NCBI RefSeq assembly: GCF_964340395.1
Contig: NC_135562.1
Span: 6,698,634-6,762,633 of the forward strand
Length of the DNA stretch: 64,000 nt
Reading direction: 5' to 3'
Origin: Glandiceps talaboti
Taxonomy: Eukaryota > Hemichordata > Enteropneusta > Spengelidae
Part shown: one piece after another, positions 43,438 through 57,465 of the stretch
Layout of the letters: the number at the start of each line of letters is the position of its first letter
Numbering within the stretch: the first letter of the stretch is position 1
The notes under the pieces: model-generated
The model's database searches: none
The model's input: the letters and a program-made list of their open reading frames with translations, nothing else
Told to the model about the DNA's origin: nothing
Position numbers and translations under genes: made by a program

Positions 43438-46132
43438 TAGTGTTAACATTACACTTATTGCGGTGCGCGCCCTCAAAGCTGTGACCGCCTATACATGTTT
43501 GCTGAACATGATCTATTCAAAATATAGCTACAATAAGTGTAACCTTGTTTTTATTTCCAATACTTGTTTACTCTTTTTTATATTTTATTTTGTGAGATTC
43601 AACATTTTTCGTTTTGCTTTTTATTTCTTCTGGTGTTTGCAAAGAAAAAACAAGGTATCTAACGGAGCTGAGGGCCGAGAGCGACGTAGCGAAACAGCTA
43701 CAGTACTGCGTCTATTCGAAATAGTATCTACATTACTGTTCGTCTATTAACTTATTGCCTGATCTGTTGATATATATTTATAATATGTCAGTAATATTAT
43801 ATCACATCAGCGATCGGTCATGTGTGCTAGGTACGGAAAGCGCTGAGCAAATACACATAGATATACATAGGAAGTTTCCATCGTCACATACGATACACCC
43901 GCTTGACAAAATACGATCAGATTTTAATATAAAGATCACTCATTCAAAGTTAAATTTCTTAACATGGTTAAAATGAAAACCAGTCAGAGTCTGACTACGT
44001 TTTAAGTCACAGTAAAATGCTCGCCGGTGCTAAATACGTTTTATTTTCGTACTGGGTTCATTCAAAGTTGAAAGGATCACATCTGCCTAGCCATATATAG
44101 ACTGCTGTATCATCATCATGCGATGTGATGTGATGTAGTACAGCTACGCCATGGCATGCCGCCATGCGCATGATATGCTGGTATCTAGACGTATAACCAA
44201 CCGAAATCAAGGCCTCTGATTGGTCAAGTCGGTCATAATACAACAGACAACTAGACTGAAACTTGTCCAAAATGTTCGTTGATTGCAAAAATGATGATAT
44301 TAATATGGTATGGGAATTAAAAAGGATTAATAGTATTATTTGTCATCAAAATTTACCAGTTACTAGACTAGAATCAAAAACAAGGAACTAGTTATGTTAC
44401 TCGAATTTCCGGGTTACTAAATTTAAGTGCCATTAAACTAGAATTGAAAACATTAAAACACGTCACTTGCCACACTTACACAAAAGTGTTGGATCGCGAG
44501 GGGGAGGGGGAGGGGGAGGAGGCTGCGAAAAAAAAATTGACCAAAATATTTTCTCCCCAGGCCCCTCCATTCGTAAAGTCTGACCCCAGCCTTAGCGAGA
44601 ACGGTGGGTCAGGCTATGATACAACAAAATATGCATTCGATTCAGACAAATCAAGCAAATTATTGTCTTATAGCCCGGGAACGTGAATTAGTATTCAGGC
44701 AGCGTTGTTCGAGTTTGTTTATCTGCTTCCAAGATAATTTGCATATAAAAAAGCGCTACTTATTATCAATCGATAATTACATAACCACATCAGAATTTCC
44801 GTTTACAAGTCCTTCGAGCAGACCGGACGAACCATAATACAAATAATTTATACATACATACCCTGTCTTATTACTCTATCCACCAGTGGACATTTGAACT
44901 CTCACAAGATAAACTGAATACTGCAAGATTTTCCAGAGCGACGAACTAGCGACCTGAATCAGTGAATGTTTTCACGCACGAAGACGAAGTCACGTTGGCG
45001 TTGAAATTTTTCAGCGCACTAGTGGACGCGAATTTCTAAGTCTTGAATTTTTACGTCATTTGTTTTAGTAGATTTCCGATTCTTAATCTCACAGATACGT
45101 TACCATTGTACCACTTCAAGCAAACTCATTATGAAGGTCGAGTATTTGATGAACCGAGGCTACGTCTGTGTCACGAGCTGAGACGTGAATGTATGTACGT
45201 CGAGTATCTTGAGCTGAGGCATGCAATACTAAAGCGCCCTACAGTGGTTGACCTGTATTTCTTTCGTTTTCATTGTTGCAAATCGGTTGTGACACGCTCA
45301 GTGTAGTACTTTAGTATAGGGATTTACAATATAATGGCACCCACCATGTGCCACACATCTTCGCTTCCAAATTTACCCCACTCAATTGCTTACAATGGAA
45401 TTTCATAAATTGCACCACGTGTGTGTAATTAGTCAAATTATTTTTATGAGGGCGTAGTCATGACCCGACCGAACCTACGATATGTTTCTTCAATCAGGTG
45501 AAACAATATTTATTTTTAAATAAATAAATTAACATCCTCTGCGACATCGACATGATAAGAAAAAAAATCACAACGTAGGTGATTGTACAATGTCGACGTC
45601 ACGAGCGCGTGTCTGTGAGAAAATTGTCATTTATTGCTGAAATTTTGGAACTTTGACAAAATACACGTAAATGTGACAAAGTCTGACTTTTATTGTCATG
45701 CTGGGTGTTGTAGTACAATAATTGACAATCCTCTCATGACAAATATTGTCATTAGACATGTATATGTTACACCTATCAAAAGACATCTACTCTATGTCGT
45801 TCATGTCCTCAAGTCGACTATCAGATTACTAGCTCTTAAAGGAACACTCAGGTCACAAAACGGGTCAAGGTCAAAGTTAATGTTCTGTTCTGTTCTGTTC
45901 TGTTCTCATAGCCACTTATCTTGCCAATGGACTATTATAAAGTCAATTTATTGGAACAGTAGCCACTCTACGTACATCCTATCAAAGTAACAATATCAAA
46001 GTACTAACTTGACAGGTTCAAGATCAAGTCAAACTTGCATTGTCAATACCATTACCGAATCTCATATTTCGGCATACGACTCTTTTCAAAAAGAAGTAAT
46101 GTATATAAATAATTCTTAGATATTTATTTCAG
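43438..46132. other. Gene-poor stretch, nothing recognised
   Basis: Includes a GA/G-rich patch near 44500-44600 with a CCATTCGTAAA block like the C-rich repeat at 5160, and a TTCTG pentanucleotide run (45884-45906). Reading frames up to 118 codons exist but lack recognisable domains, splice context or similarity to one another. Confidence 0.4.
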
Positions 46133-46204
46133 AACGTTGAAGTGTTGTCATGGATTCGTTGATTGCTGAAATAATTGAGGATTCCAACGACTTTGCCTCA
46201 ATGT
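46133..46204 (+). other. Candidate coding exon (unassigned gene)
   Basis: A good acceptor (TTTATTTCAG) precedes position 46133, an ATG at 46151 opens MDSLIAEIIEDSNDFASM, and a GTAAGC donor follows at 46205. The next plausible acceptor (CATATAG, near 46480) leads into an open stretch beginning CERVIKLLSENKLKTLNSF, but the phases of donor and acceptor do not agree: correct joining gives a stop after nine codons. It may be a real first coding exon whose partner I have not found, a relic, or chance. Confidence 0.25.
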
Positions 46205-49200
46205 GTAAGCTTACAACATAGCACTGCTTTACCAGTAGCAGAAGAAAGTCGGCTGTGCAGGATATGAACAAAACTTAAAACGGATACAATTGTTACGTGT
46301 GCCTTTCTCCTGGTCTTAGACTAGTTGATACCGACTCGACTCATGTATTTTGCTTAGCGCAGTGGTTGACTTAAGCTTCATCTGGTGTCGAGACAGTTGA
46401 GACGATCAACTTAAGCAAACATATGCATTTGAATATTTGAGAAATTAACCATAATTTTAATTGATTTTTTCCTCATATAGTGCGAAAGAGTCATAAAGCT
46501 ACTCAGTGAAAACAAACTGAAAACTTTGAATAGTTTCTATCACGTACACGGCGAAGTCTGTTCCAGAACTTTCATCACGGGACAACACGCCATTGCTGGT
46601 CCTTCACTTATTGTAGTGAAAACTGTAAACTGCGGCAAAACGTATACGTAGTAGCATTTTTTTATGTATATCTTGAGATATGTTCACAGTTTCATTATGC
46701 AATTAATAACAAAATTGAAACTAAAACAATTTGAAAGGACATTTTTTGCGACAAGCCAGAATATAGTGTATAGCAATGAAATATGCTTGATTTCAGATTC
46801 CTATTTGACAGGAAAACAAATACTAATTCCATTATTTCTGTCGTACTGTGCACTTTCCCGCCAAAAGCCTGTTGACGACATTCTTGTTATTTCTGCGCTT
46901 ATTAGTGCGCTTCTGAATTTTATTTTGGACTGGAGTGATAGACGTTATCGTTATACATGAAATTCAAAATTTCGGCTGAAAACTAATGTAATTTTTTTTT
47001 GAAAATATTATATTTATAACTTCTCATTTGTCTCTTGTAGTCGTCAAAGACTCGACTCTGACCTTGAGTTGAAATAACGCAGTCTAGAAAACGTTTCACT
47101 AGAACTCTACCCAGTAACAAATAACGAAATCAATACATTCTTTGGTAAGTACAGTCTCTTGAGTATTTCATTTCAAATGAAAATAAATCTACTGTACAAA
47201 ATACATGAAAAAAAAAGCATTCGAAGATTTCAACCTCGTAATATAAATGACCTAAACGCAAAGTTCCTTTTTCAACGGATGAGATAACGACGTCCAAGGA
47301 CGCGACAACCTTGGAGTTTATCGTTAGACCCACTCTTTTCTACGTCCCCATTTAGCCGATACTTTGACTACCTCAGGTCGTATCATATACAATACATTAT
47401 AGGAGTTTAGTTTATACTTCTCGAGTAGCGTGGACCACTTTGTTTCGACCTTTTCACCACAAATGTTGATAGTTCTCCCCCGTGCCACTCACTTTCCGAT
47501 CCACTCGTACCTTTCCAAGTACCTAGCCGTACAAATGTTTCCGTCACGTAATTAAACTGAAAAGCCAGACGGAGAGCAGACCACTCTGAAAATGTAAGAT
47601 TTTAAATGTCTTACTTAAAGCGAGCAAATGGGTCTTTTTGCAGTCACCGTAAAATGGGAATTCCTATGTTGAAAGACGTGAAAAGTGGTAGTGAATTTCT
47701 CGATCACTTGATATACCGCTGGTTGATCTTTCTGCATGGTAACGAGTGTGTGAAAACCGTCCGCAATTGGCCAGAGGTGATACTTTAGAAGAACATAGTG
47801 GATTTCTCAAGTGGTTAGCAATGCCCCGAGCATGTGTACAATGCGTCGAGGGCCATTTAGGCAACTCCGGTCGGGTGTCGTGTTCCAAGACTCGACTTAT
47901 AGTCCCTTTATACAGCGTGCAGTGGAAACAATGAAACACTGAAACCCTTTCCCTGAGTATTGCAACTAGCGTTGCAATGCATCCCAAAATACCATCAGCC
48001 CAAAAATTTACCCTGCACGCTCATTTAACATCCTGCCATGCTACAAGCTCATTGGTCAGTACACTAGAACTTTCTACGCCAGCATTCATAATCAAATCAC
48101 TTCTCCCAGAAGACTCTGATGTGACTCGGCAAGATTCTGTGTCTTCGTTTATTGGACTCGAGGGAGTAAGGTGCACTCTTCACGTTGTCGAGGAAAGGCC
48201 ACTGGGGACGCAAGGGTAAAAACCAACAGAAATTTGCTGGAAACTTGCCAGTTTGGGTGCTTCAAAAAACATTCCTAGGTAGGTGAAATTTTGAAATGTT
48301 TTTAGAAAATGCCGCTGCTCAAATTAAGTGAGACCAGATGTATTTTCTTAACATAGATATAAGGAATGCATGTGGAAAGGTTGTCCTGCTGGAAGTTTCG
48401 TTTGGTCAATTCTTACTTTGGCCGAACTTTCCATCCACTGAAAAGACGGATGGTAAGTGTAATCTTTTGCCACTTTTTAAAGTTCTCCACCTCTCATTTG
48501 TCTTTCTCAGTTATATAAATCGTGTGTTCTTTTGATTGTGCATAATGAAACGTCGTTCATTTGAAGTTCTTAGTACATTAGCAACGACTAAGAGAACCTG
48601 AAGGGAAATCCAGACAGTTACATAAACTCGAAATTCCCATCGTATTTTCTCCTTCTTTAGAGACAAAATGCTTTAGGAAGAAGGTTGCAAATTTTTCACC
48701 ATGGTAGTCTGTTAAGTTGAAACAAATTGTCCCCTCATACACAAGTTCTCTTCTTTCACTTCGATTGAGAACAAATCACTTGTCCTTCTTCAGTGTCTAA
48801 CTGGATCTGACCATGGGAGTGTCTTATACCTCCACGATCTGATAGAATGATCCAAATTTACTGGAGGTGTTGAGTAACCAGAGATGTGGAAAAAGTTAAC
48901 GTCAATATATGTAAATCCAGGTGTGAAAGTACTTGTCAGTTATGTACAGTTATGTCACAATATCGTTCCATGGCTTGAAAAAAAATCTTACTGTTGCTAC
49001 ATTTTATATGTTTTACTCGACATGTATCATAATGATATTGTTACATCTTATCGTTTGGTACAGATTTTGAAGTAAAATTGTTACATTTGAATCCATTTAC
49101 GTGCCTGAAAAAGTATACGTTTCTACAATATTAGGATATGACTGCTAAGCTTGTGGTAACTTATTTTTTGCAGTAGTTTATTCAATACATTAGGCATTAT

Positions 49201-52200
49201 GTTATGTTTACTGTGGTAACTTATGCAAAGAAGATGTTGCAATGCTGGTAAAAGTTTTCTCACACCAGACAATGAACAGAAGTACTGATAATAAGTTTTT
49301 GTTTAGTCAGACGATAAATGCAGCAATGTTGGTAAGATTTTTGTTGAGCCTGACAATGTTTTGTTTCAAGTTATTTGGTTTCCCTTGTAGGTTTTAAATG
49401 CTATTTTGGCTACTTTTCACTGTTCTTTATATACGATTAACTCCAAATTATATAATCCGGATCGCGAGCAAATATTGACAATAAAACTTTTTTTTAGAAT
49501 GCTTTGTAAAACACGAATGTGAAAACTCAATTCAAGGGTAATTTGGATTTTAACGGGTTTAAACCAGTGTTAGGAATAGTATGCACACGTTAAACGCCAT
49601 AAAAATTACCACTTCTCTCGCATATGAGTTTAGAAACGTACTTAAAGTAGGTGCTTATTGCCCCAAAGCACAGAATATATCAAAACAAAATTTAAAGAAC
49701 TGTTCGGAACAAAAATCGGTGACTTTCTAAAATAAACAAAATACCTAGCACTGGAGAGATAACCTTTCCTAAGAGGGTTAATTCTGGCTTAGGGCGCCAT
49801 GTCATGGCGCGACAGCCACAAGCAAACGCTGTGCAACTGATAAGGAATTGTCGTACCGTTAAAGGGAGTACTCTTAGTTTATAAATGACTCGCTATTTTG
49901 CTTAAAATAGACACTTTCTTGGTCAATCAACAAAAGTTTACTTTCTCTTTCTCTTCTTTAATTTGAAGAAAAAAAAGGCTGTAAACGTAGTAAGCTTGTG
50001 GTAATGTAAAATGTTTTCACGTGCAATTGTAATAAAAACAAAAGAAGGAAAAAAAGAAAAAGTTAACTATGAGGAGTCACGTGAGAGAACCAGCCTCTCT
50101 CGAGCACAATTTTTCAGGAGAGTTTACCTTCAAAGACTCGGCCACTATTTACTAATTTCACTACTCAAAGTTGTTCACGTCCAACTTTCACTACGGGTTA
50201 TTAATTCATTGCCAAATCACAATGTAGCTAGGATAACACATAGTCATAGATTGCCTGAAAAATTCATATTTATTTAGTATATTTGACAACTATTATAAAG
50301 TAAAATCATTTTCTAAAAATTAAGTAGAGATTTGACAAAGGATGACATATTTGAAAGTTTTGTGCAACTGGTTTGAATGGTCAAGTTATCAGATTCGGTT
50401 CTGAACTTAAGCCTGAGAAGTTCAGCAATGCAGTCAATGAGACTGGCAATGATAGAGTTTTGGGTTTTCAGGGATTTTCTGGTATGCATCGTTACAAACT
50501 AATCAGTTGAAATGCGATATGTCCAAAACTGAACTGATTGGTGGACGTCTGAAAGGGTTTGCGGTATTCGAATATTCGCAGTAATATACGGGACAACCCC
50601 CTTTTCAGTACACGCATCGAAGCCAGACAAGGGTCCGGTTTGCCACAAATTCATACCGTCTTAATCGCCTAAACATTCTCAGGTATTCCATCGCCAATAC
50701 CCGGAATATTTGTACGTCTGAAGACTTAATTTACTTTTAAAACGCTACATCAATGCAACCATTGACGGAAGAATGTGCCTGCCATTTAAAGTGTGTTGTT
50801 GCTTCGGATAGTTAATTCTCCATGGCAGACAGTTTTTCACACCCATTAAAAGAAAAAAGAGAACAGCTTTAAAGTTATACATGAAAATCCAAATTGTTTG
50901 ATTGTTAATGTTTATGTTAACAAAGCTGTCTTCTCGACCATCAAACTGAGGATTTCGGTGTCAATTTAGCCTTAACGCATACGAGTACGTTTGGTAGGGC
51001 TATCGAGTGTTAATCGCATATAAATCATCGGAACAGCGCCATCCTTTGATAGCTAGTAAGCCATGACGACATTGGGCCATTAGTAGAGTCAGTACCCCAA
51101 GACGTTCTTTTTTCCCACCGACATAATTTGTTAGAATGTCTGAGTGGTATATAACTTATTGTCTAATACTATATGGTGGAAACTAACCCGATATAGCTAG
51201 TAACGATGAGCCCTTAAGGTTCAAAAGTGGATGAGAAAAAATTAGACTCCTGAGCACATAGCTATAGGCAATGAGTCGTAGGGATGTGGAAATAGTATTT
51301 CTATTGCGTCGTTTAAAATTTGGCACATTTGCAGGATGTAAGACAAGTGAGAACTGGACACAATTTCTGTATTTCAATTTACTAGTACTACTTTGAATGG
51401 AAATTAAAATCCCAGGTTCTCCATTTGTGTAAACTCTTCACAGTGGCCATAAAGATAGCAAAGGACTATTCTGTCATCTGATAACATTTTTTTTACAACC
51501 AAATTGTAATTCTAATAAAAACTGGTCCTAAGTTAGTAGGACCATTCCGTACATTAATTTCCAGGCTTGATCGAGTCTTCTCGATTTTGACGGTACACGT
51601 AGCTACTCTTGAACGCTCACATTGTGATGATCACGTGACACCCCCGTGAAGTCAAGTATATGGCAGTAGATACTTTGCTACCCGTGACCACCTTCAAAAC
51701 GTTAACATAAGTGCATCTGACGTTCCTCAAAAGTTATCGATTTGTACAAAAACATGCACAAGAAGGCAAATTTATCGAAAATAAAAACATACCTAATGTT
51801 TGTTTGTTTGTTTGTTTTTCCACTTTACAAATTAAGGCAAGCATATTATACTTCGACTTCAAGTATATATAATTACTTAGTATACAATCACATGAAACAT
51901 TGTATGTAATCTCAGTAACTCAAGAATAATGACTAATGGTTTGGTAGTTTGTTATGTAGCGATGAAAGGGTGGCTGCTTTTAAAGACTCGTTTACCACAA
52001 GTATGAATTACGTACTGTTAGTTAAGGTCTTAAGGGGGAAAGAAAAACTTTACAAAGTGAATATCGACTTTGGAAATTCAGCATAGACTAATATATCATG
52101 TGTCGTGGCAGTTTTCTTGGTGGCAGTCGTGTTTTCAGATATACAGTTACATGATCACTTTTTGCCAAATTTGGTTGTAGTACCAAGTTTTAATTCGTCG

Positions 52201-54099
52201 TCAGCCCGAGTTATCTTCCAACTTTAAAAAAGTGTAGTTATGCTACAAAAAGTGGATTGTGGACGATACTTATAGACTATGTACCCCTTAGAGTTTCGAT
52301 CATTCACGATTTCATACCACCCAAGTTAGTTGTCGTTATCCCATCAACAACCTTACATACTTTTCAATGTAGGGTGTAATTTGAAACACAGGCATTGATT
52401 GATCTTTTCAAAGAGACGCGTACATGATACTCCCCTCCTTACAAGTTACCGATAGCTGGTTTCTGACAGAAGGAAAGTTGCATAAATCAAAAGAAAATGA
52501 AATGCTAAGATGTAATTTTTGGTACAGAATTCTTCATATCGTCAGCTTACTGCATGTATTTTGCTGTATTTTCAACCCAAAGGCCCAGTTCGACATTCGG
52601 ACTAGCATTAGAATTCAGATGTGAAAAACAGTTGTCTGGAGAAGCCTTAGAAAAGGTTGGTCCAGAACTAAAGAATGGTCTACTATAATATCCTCAGGGC
52701 TTCACTGATAAGATAACATTGATGCAAGAACCTGGGTTTGAACCACGGGCCTTTAAAAATTACCATCTGCTTAGTGTATGACATTTCTATATCAAGGTCA
52801 AAACTACAGTAAGGTGTATTCACAGGAATCTAGCGATGACAAACTGAATATCGCTTGAAATGCAAAATGTCACAAGCTGAGTTTAAACATGTTTGGGTGT
52901 AGTTTATGGTGCATAGTTATCAGGTACTCACAATATTGTACTTACTGGAGCACACTTAGCCACCACTTGTAATTAACTGAACTCAAACCTGGTATCAAGA
53001 AATAATTTATAAACGGACCGATGACGTAATTTATCATACATATCAAAAAATGTTCAAGAAATCCCTACTATGCAATCAACTGTTCTAACAACACCAGAAG
53101 ACAATTGAAAGCATGCATTGACATTAAAACCATTTTAAAATAGTTTTAATCGAGGTTATTATGTTAAGTATTTTTACTCGAGTAAAAAAGGTTATAGACT
53201 CAGCTCTTGCCACTTTAACTGCGCGTAAACTTTTAACGTTCATCTTGATCATGTATAATTTAAATTTGCCAAATTTTCAACATTATTTGCGTCAAACCGT
53301 TTATTGGTGTAAAGTGTAATTTTGAAAACTTGTCAAATATTGTTTTTCGTCGAAACGAAACGAAACGCGATGTCGTTTACAAAATAACAATTTTAATCAA
53401 CTCTCCGTACAAGGATGTATACAGAACTCGATTATATTCGTCTTGTCCTTCGGTTAACGGTTTAAGTTTGTTCGGAAAACCGCTCAAAATGCGTTGCATG
53501 CATACTTTAGTGTATCTACACCTTACAGAAACCAATACAGTTAAACCCCGATAGCCACCGTTTCGGGTGGACACAAACATAGTGACGTGGTAGTCATTAC
53601 ATTTCTGCTATGCTAGACGTTTGTCCAAGCACGGTAAAGTACAAAATGAAATTCGACTTGGTGGAATGTTGAACACAGAACGATAAAATCAAAAAACGAA
53701 CTTGTTAAAAAAAGTTACAATGGTTTTATTGTTGTTCAGACTAACAGCTGGTCTGACTATGGACTTCTTGGTACTTTATCTGTTAACGTTAAGCCCCATG
53801 CCTAGGGGTTCTATACCCCAGGTGGACATTTGATCTCGCATCTATAGCTTCCTTTTCCACTTCTGCTAGACTAAGCTGGTTTATGAAGCATTTTTCAGTT
53901 TAGGGTTTTTTTTCACCGTTTATTTGGATACAAAGTACACAGACAAGTGTTTCAACAGTTAATGGTCTATTTTCCACAAACCTATAAAATGTTAAATCGG
54001 AGATATCAAACCAAAGTTTACTGAAGTTTTGAGATTAGAATTCCATTGCTACCCTCTTGACAGACACGAAATGAGTGATTTGTGTTGTCGCAGACAGAC

Positions 54100-54144
<45 letters not shown>

Positions 54145-57100
54145 TTAGACAGACAGACAGTCAGTCAGTCAGCCAGATATATAATGTAGAAATGCGTGTG
54201 TAGTTTTAGGTAGAATTTTCGTATTCTTGAACTTAAAAACTGAAAAGTGCCTTTGTACATGTATATCCTAGCTTGGAGCAAGTGTTACTGACACCGTGTG
54301 AACGAAATGATATGAACTTGAAATTGAACCATCATACTGCTACTCAGTGGTCTAAAAAATATTTCATCTGATTTGCTCTTCCAAAAGAAATTAAATGACT
54401 TTCATGAGCCTAAATGGCTATCGGGAATGTGGTTGCATTTGCGCAGCATCGGAAATGCATGGAGATTTCACATTAATCGTTCACTGTGTAGAAACTTTGG
54501 ACGTTTTCCAATGTAACTTAGAAAGGTAAAATAACTTGATGGAAAGAGCGAGAGACTGTAGAGAAACAGCCTGGAGGAGCGGCGATATCTAGACACGGAC
54601 GTGAAAGGGGATGTTGAGCTATAGTGGAAGGAAACTTTGAATTTGAGATGAAAAAGTGCATGCGAGACTCAGAAAGCTGGACAGGGAGACAAGGGGACAA
54701 ATTGAGGTTTACAAAATTGACCCTTCCTGTTTTCAAACTCGTTTCTTGCCTTCTACAATTTCGTACCTGGTGCAATTGTTTATCTTTCCTCTATCCTTAG
54801 GGATTCCGATTAATTCGGTCAAGTATTTGTGTACATAAACGAACACTTTTAGTAAACCAACGACACACTGCAATATTTTCATGGCTAGTATCAGGAGGCA
54901 GGTTACATTGTAAGTTTAGTAGTAGACACCGTTGGTACATTATTTAGTGTTTGTTTGGTCACAAGTAATTTAGCGCTCTGGTTTCAGTCTGCCATTCTGG
55001 AAATCAATCCATTTTGTGAACATAGAGTTGGAAAACACACAAAGCGTCTTTCATCGTTGAGAGCAATTTGAAACTTTGGTTTCCGTTTCTTTTATTTCAC
55101 CTGTAGGCTGGTGCTGAGTTTCGCGGATTAGTGTGAACAGTAGTCAGTACATTGTACGTACTTACTCGTGTGTACCCCTACCGAGTACTACCTGCAGTTC
55201 GGCTGACTTCAAGAATTTGAACTGTTTCACTCGTTTTGGAGAGAAATAATCTCCCGGTGAGTATCATTTTCGTTGAGTATCTTTTCTATCCCGCCTTTTA
55301 TGAAAGACTAACGACAAAATTCCACGGGAAACAGTAACATGCCATAATAGAATGAACGGTTGCCATTTGGGTTGATAGCGTGCTGGAAAACCGTACATTA
55401 TCAGAAGCTACCAAAACTCTTTAAGTTTGTAGTTAACCAACAAACTAAGTCAAGTTCTCGTTGACTCTCACTTCGATTTTTGACGGACGAGACTTCATTC
55501 TCCCTACAGAAATTATTGCCACAAATCTTTTTTATGTTTATTTGACCATTTTCTATATTTACAATTTAGAAAGGTCATTAATTGTCAATTTTGCGTGTCG
55601 TCACGGAGTTAGTTGATAATACAAGTATGCATTTCCAAAGTTTGCAGGGTTTATATTTGAAACTATTTTAAGGCGTAGTGTTTTTGATGCGCTTTGTCAT
55701 ACGTCTGAAATAGATGTGACCCTATCGTAGCTCAGAAGATATACGCATAATGTTGGCATACAATTGCAAATTGTTACTGAAGATCAGCTGTGAGCTGCCA
55801 TCGAAAATAGTTCTGACTACATACGAAATATTCAAATTAGGGATACATGCACAAACTGCCGCTTTAGTGCGTAAATAAGTTGTTATGGTTACAACTCATA
55901 CACTTTTCGATGAAATTGCTATATGAAGTTATTTTTCAATGTAGTGAACAACGATATACCATTCACTTGTATGTCTCGACCTTACTTTCCACAATTCAAA
56001 CTGTTTTTCTACAGTTTTTACCAAATTGGCGCATGCGTATACACTTGAAAGTTGTCGTCGATAGAAGGAGACGATAAATACAGAATTCGACCTTGAGGCG
56101 TTCTCTCCTTTTAAATCATGACACAATGGTCTTTTATTTCTCGAAATGTAAACACGACAAAATGCTCGCTTTAGAATTTGTCACTAACAATAATTCTTAT
56201 AGTATATTTGACTGTCAAACTCCCTACACTTATTTGTAACGGTGTGGACTTTTTCATAGTACACGTAATCTGAATGCCTGTCTTTTTGAAGGGTACAGTA
56301 CTGTACTTTCAAGTTAAAGAGACGCAGTCCGCCACCGTTGTTTCTGTTGATTATGTCTGTTTTTTAGACTTAAATACCCTTTTATTATGTTAACTCCCAA
56401 AATGCGTTGCATTATGTCTGACAACTGGTAGATCTCAGACCAAATATTCAGATTAACCTAGCAATGGTATTATTACGTAATTTATATATGTAGGTATCAT
56501 CAAAATATTCTAAAACGCTGTAGTTTCGGTTACCTTGCCTCTCTGTGCATACACTCAACTGTCTCTAACACACGTGTAAACCTGAGTATAAACTCAATAT
56601 TTTATTTTCTGTGCAACTTGACTTGTGCCAATTGAAGTATTATACATTCATACATTTAACATTAAGTTCAGCAATCGCATTGACGCCAGACCCCCCCCCC
56701 CCGCTCAAGTGTACGTTTGAACGTGTGCTAGAGACGATCGAGTATGCACAGAGAGGCAATGTGCAATAGCTTCGTATTAAGTTTGAGTGTATTATACATG
56801 TTTAGTTCGTGTACTGATTTAAAACAAAATAGGGACATGGTTTATACAAAATGTGAAACTTTCGAAGGTTATCTACGTACAGTACTGGTTTGTGTGTACA
56901 AGCTGACATTTTACTCAGCTGATAATTATAAGTGAGTGGCGGTTTTTTTGGTTCTCTGGAAACGTCTGTCAATCAGCATCTGTTACCAAACCAACCCTTG
57001 ACCTCCAAGGCTTTCAGTCGACCCCGATAATTCCTTGTTGTTAGATGTAAACCCCATAAGCATGATGAGTACAGAAACATAATATTAGTGTTTATATAGT

Positions 57101-57458
57101 CATTATATTCTATAAATGTATAGTAAACACTAACCGTTGTGTCTGTACTTGTTACCCGCTTTAATGGTCACGGTATTGGTTGTCATCCGAGTAGTGCAGA
57201 ACCAATCATTGCTGTTGGATTAGACTGGTTAGCATCCCATTTACAAGGAAATTGAAAGTACAGGGGACACTCACATTGAATGCTAATCATTTTCAAAGTA
57301 ATTGATTAAATTTTTTACACCTGAAACAAATATAATGTTTACACAAAGTTGAATATACAAACATAAAAAAATAAACGAGAGTATGCAAATGTGTTGTTTG
57401 TGAATCTTCATCTTCTTTCGTATGTTGACGATTTTAGTACTTTTTTACTATTTTCCAG
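46205..57458. other. Long gene-poor stretch upstream of the collagen gene
   Basis: More than 11 kb with no recognisable exon, RNA gene or transposon. A CAGA microsatellite lies at 54091-54172 and a poly-C run near 56691. A GTGAGT after CTCCCG at about 55258 could end a 5' UTR exon of the collagen gene, since its first coding exon starts at a splice acceptor. Regulatory sequence for the collagen gene probably lies here, but no motif is convincing. Confidence 0.4.
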
Positions 57459-57465
57459 GTACAAA

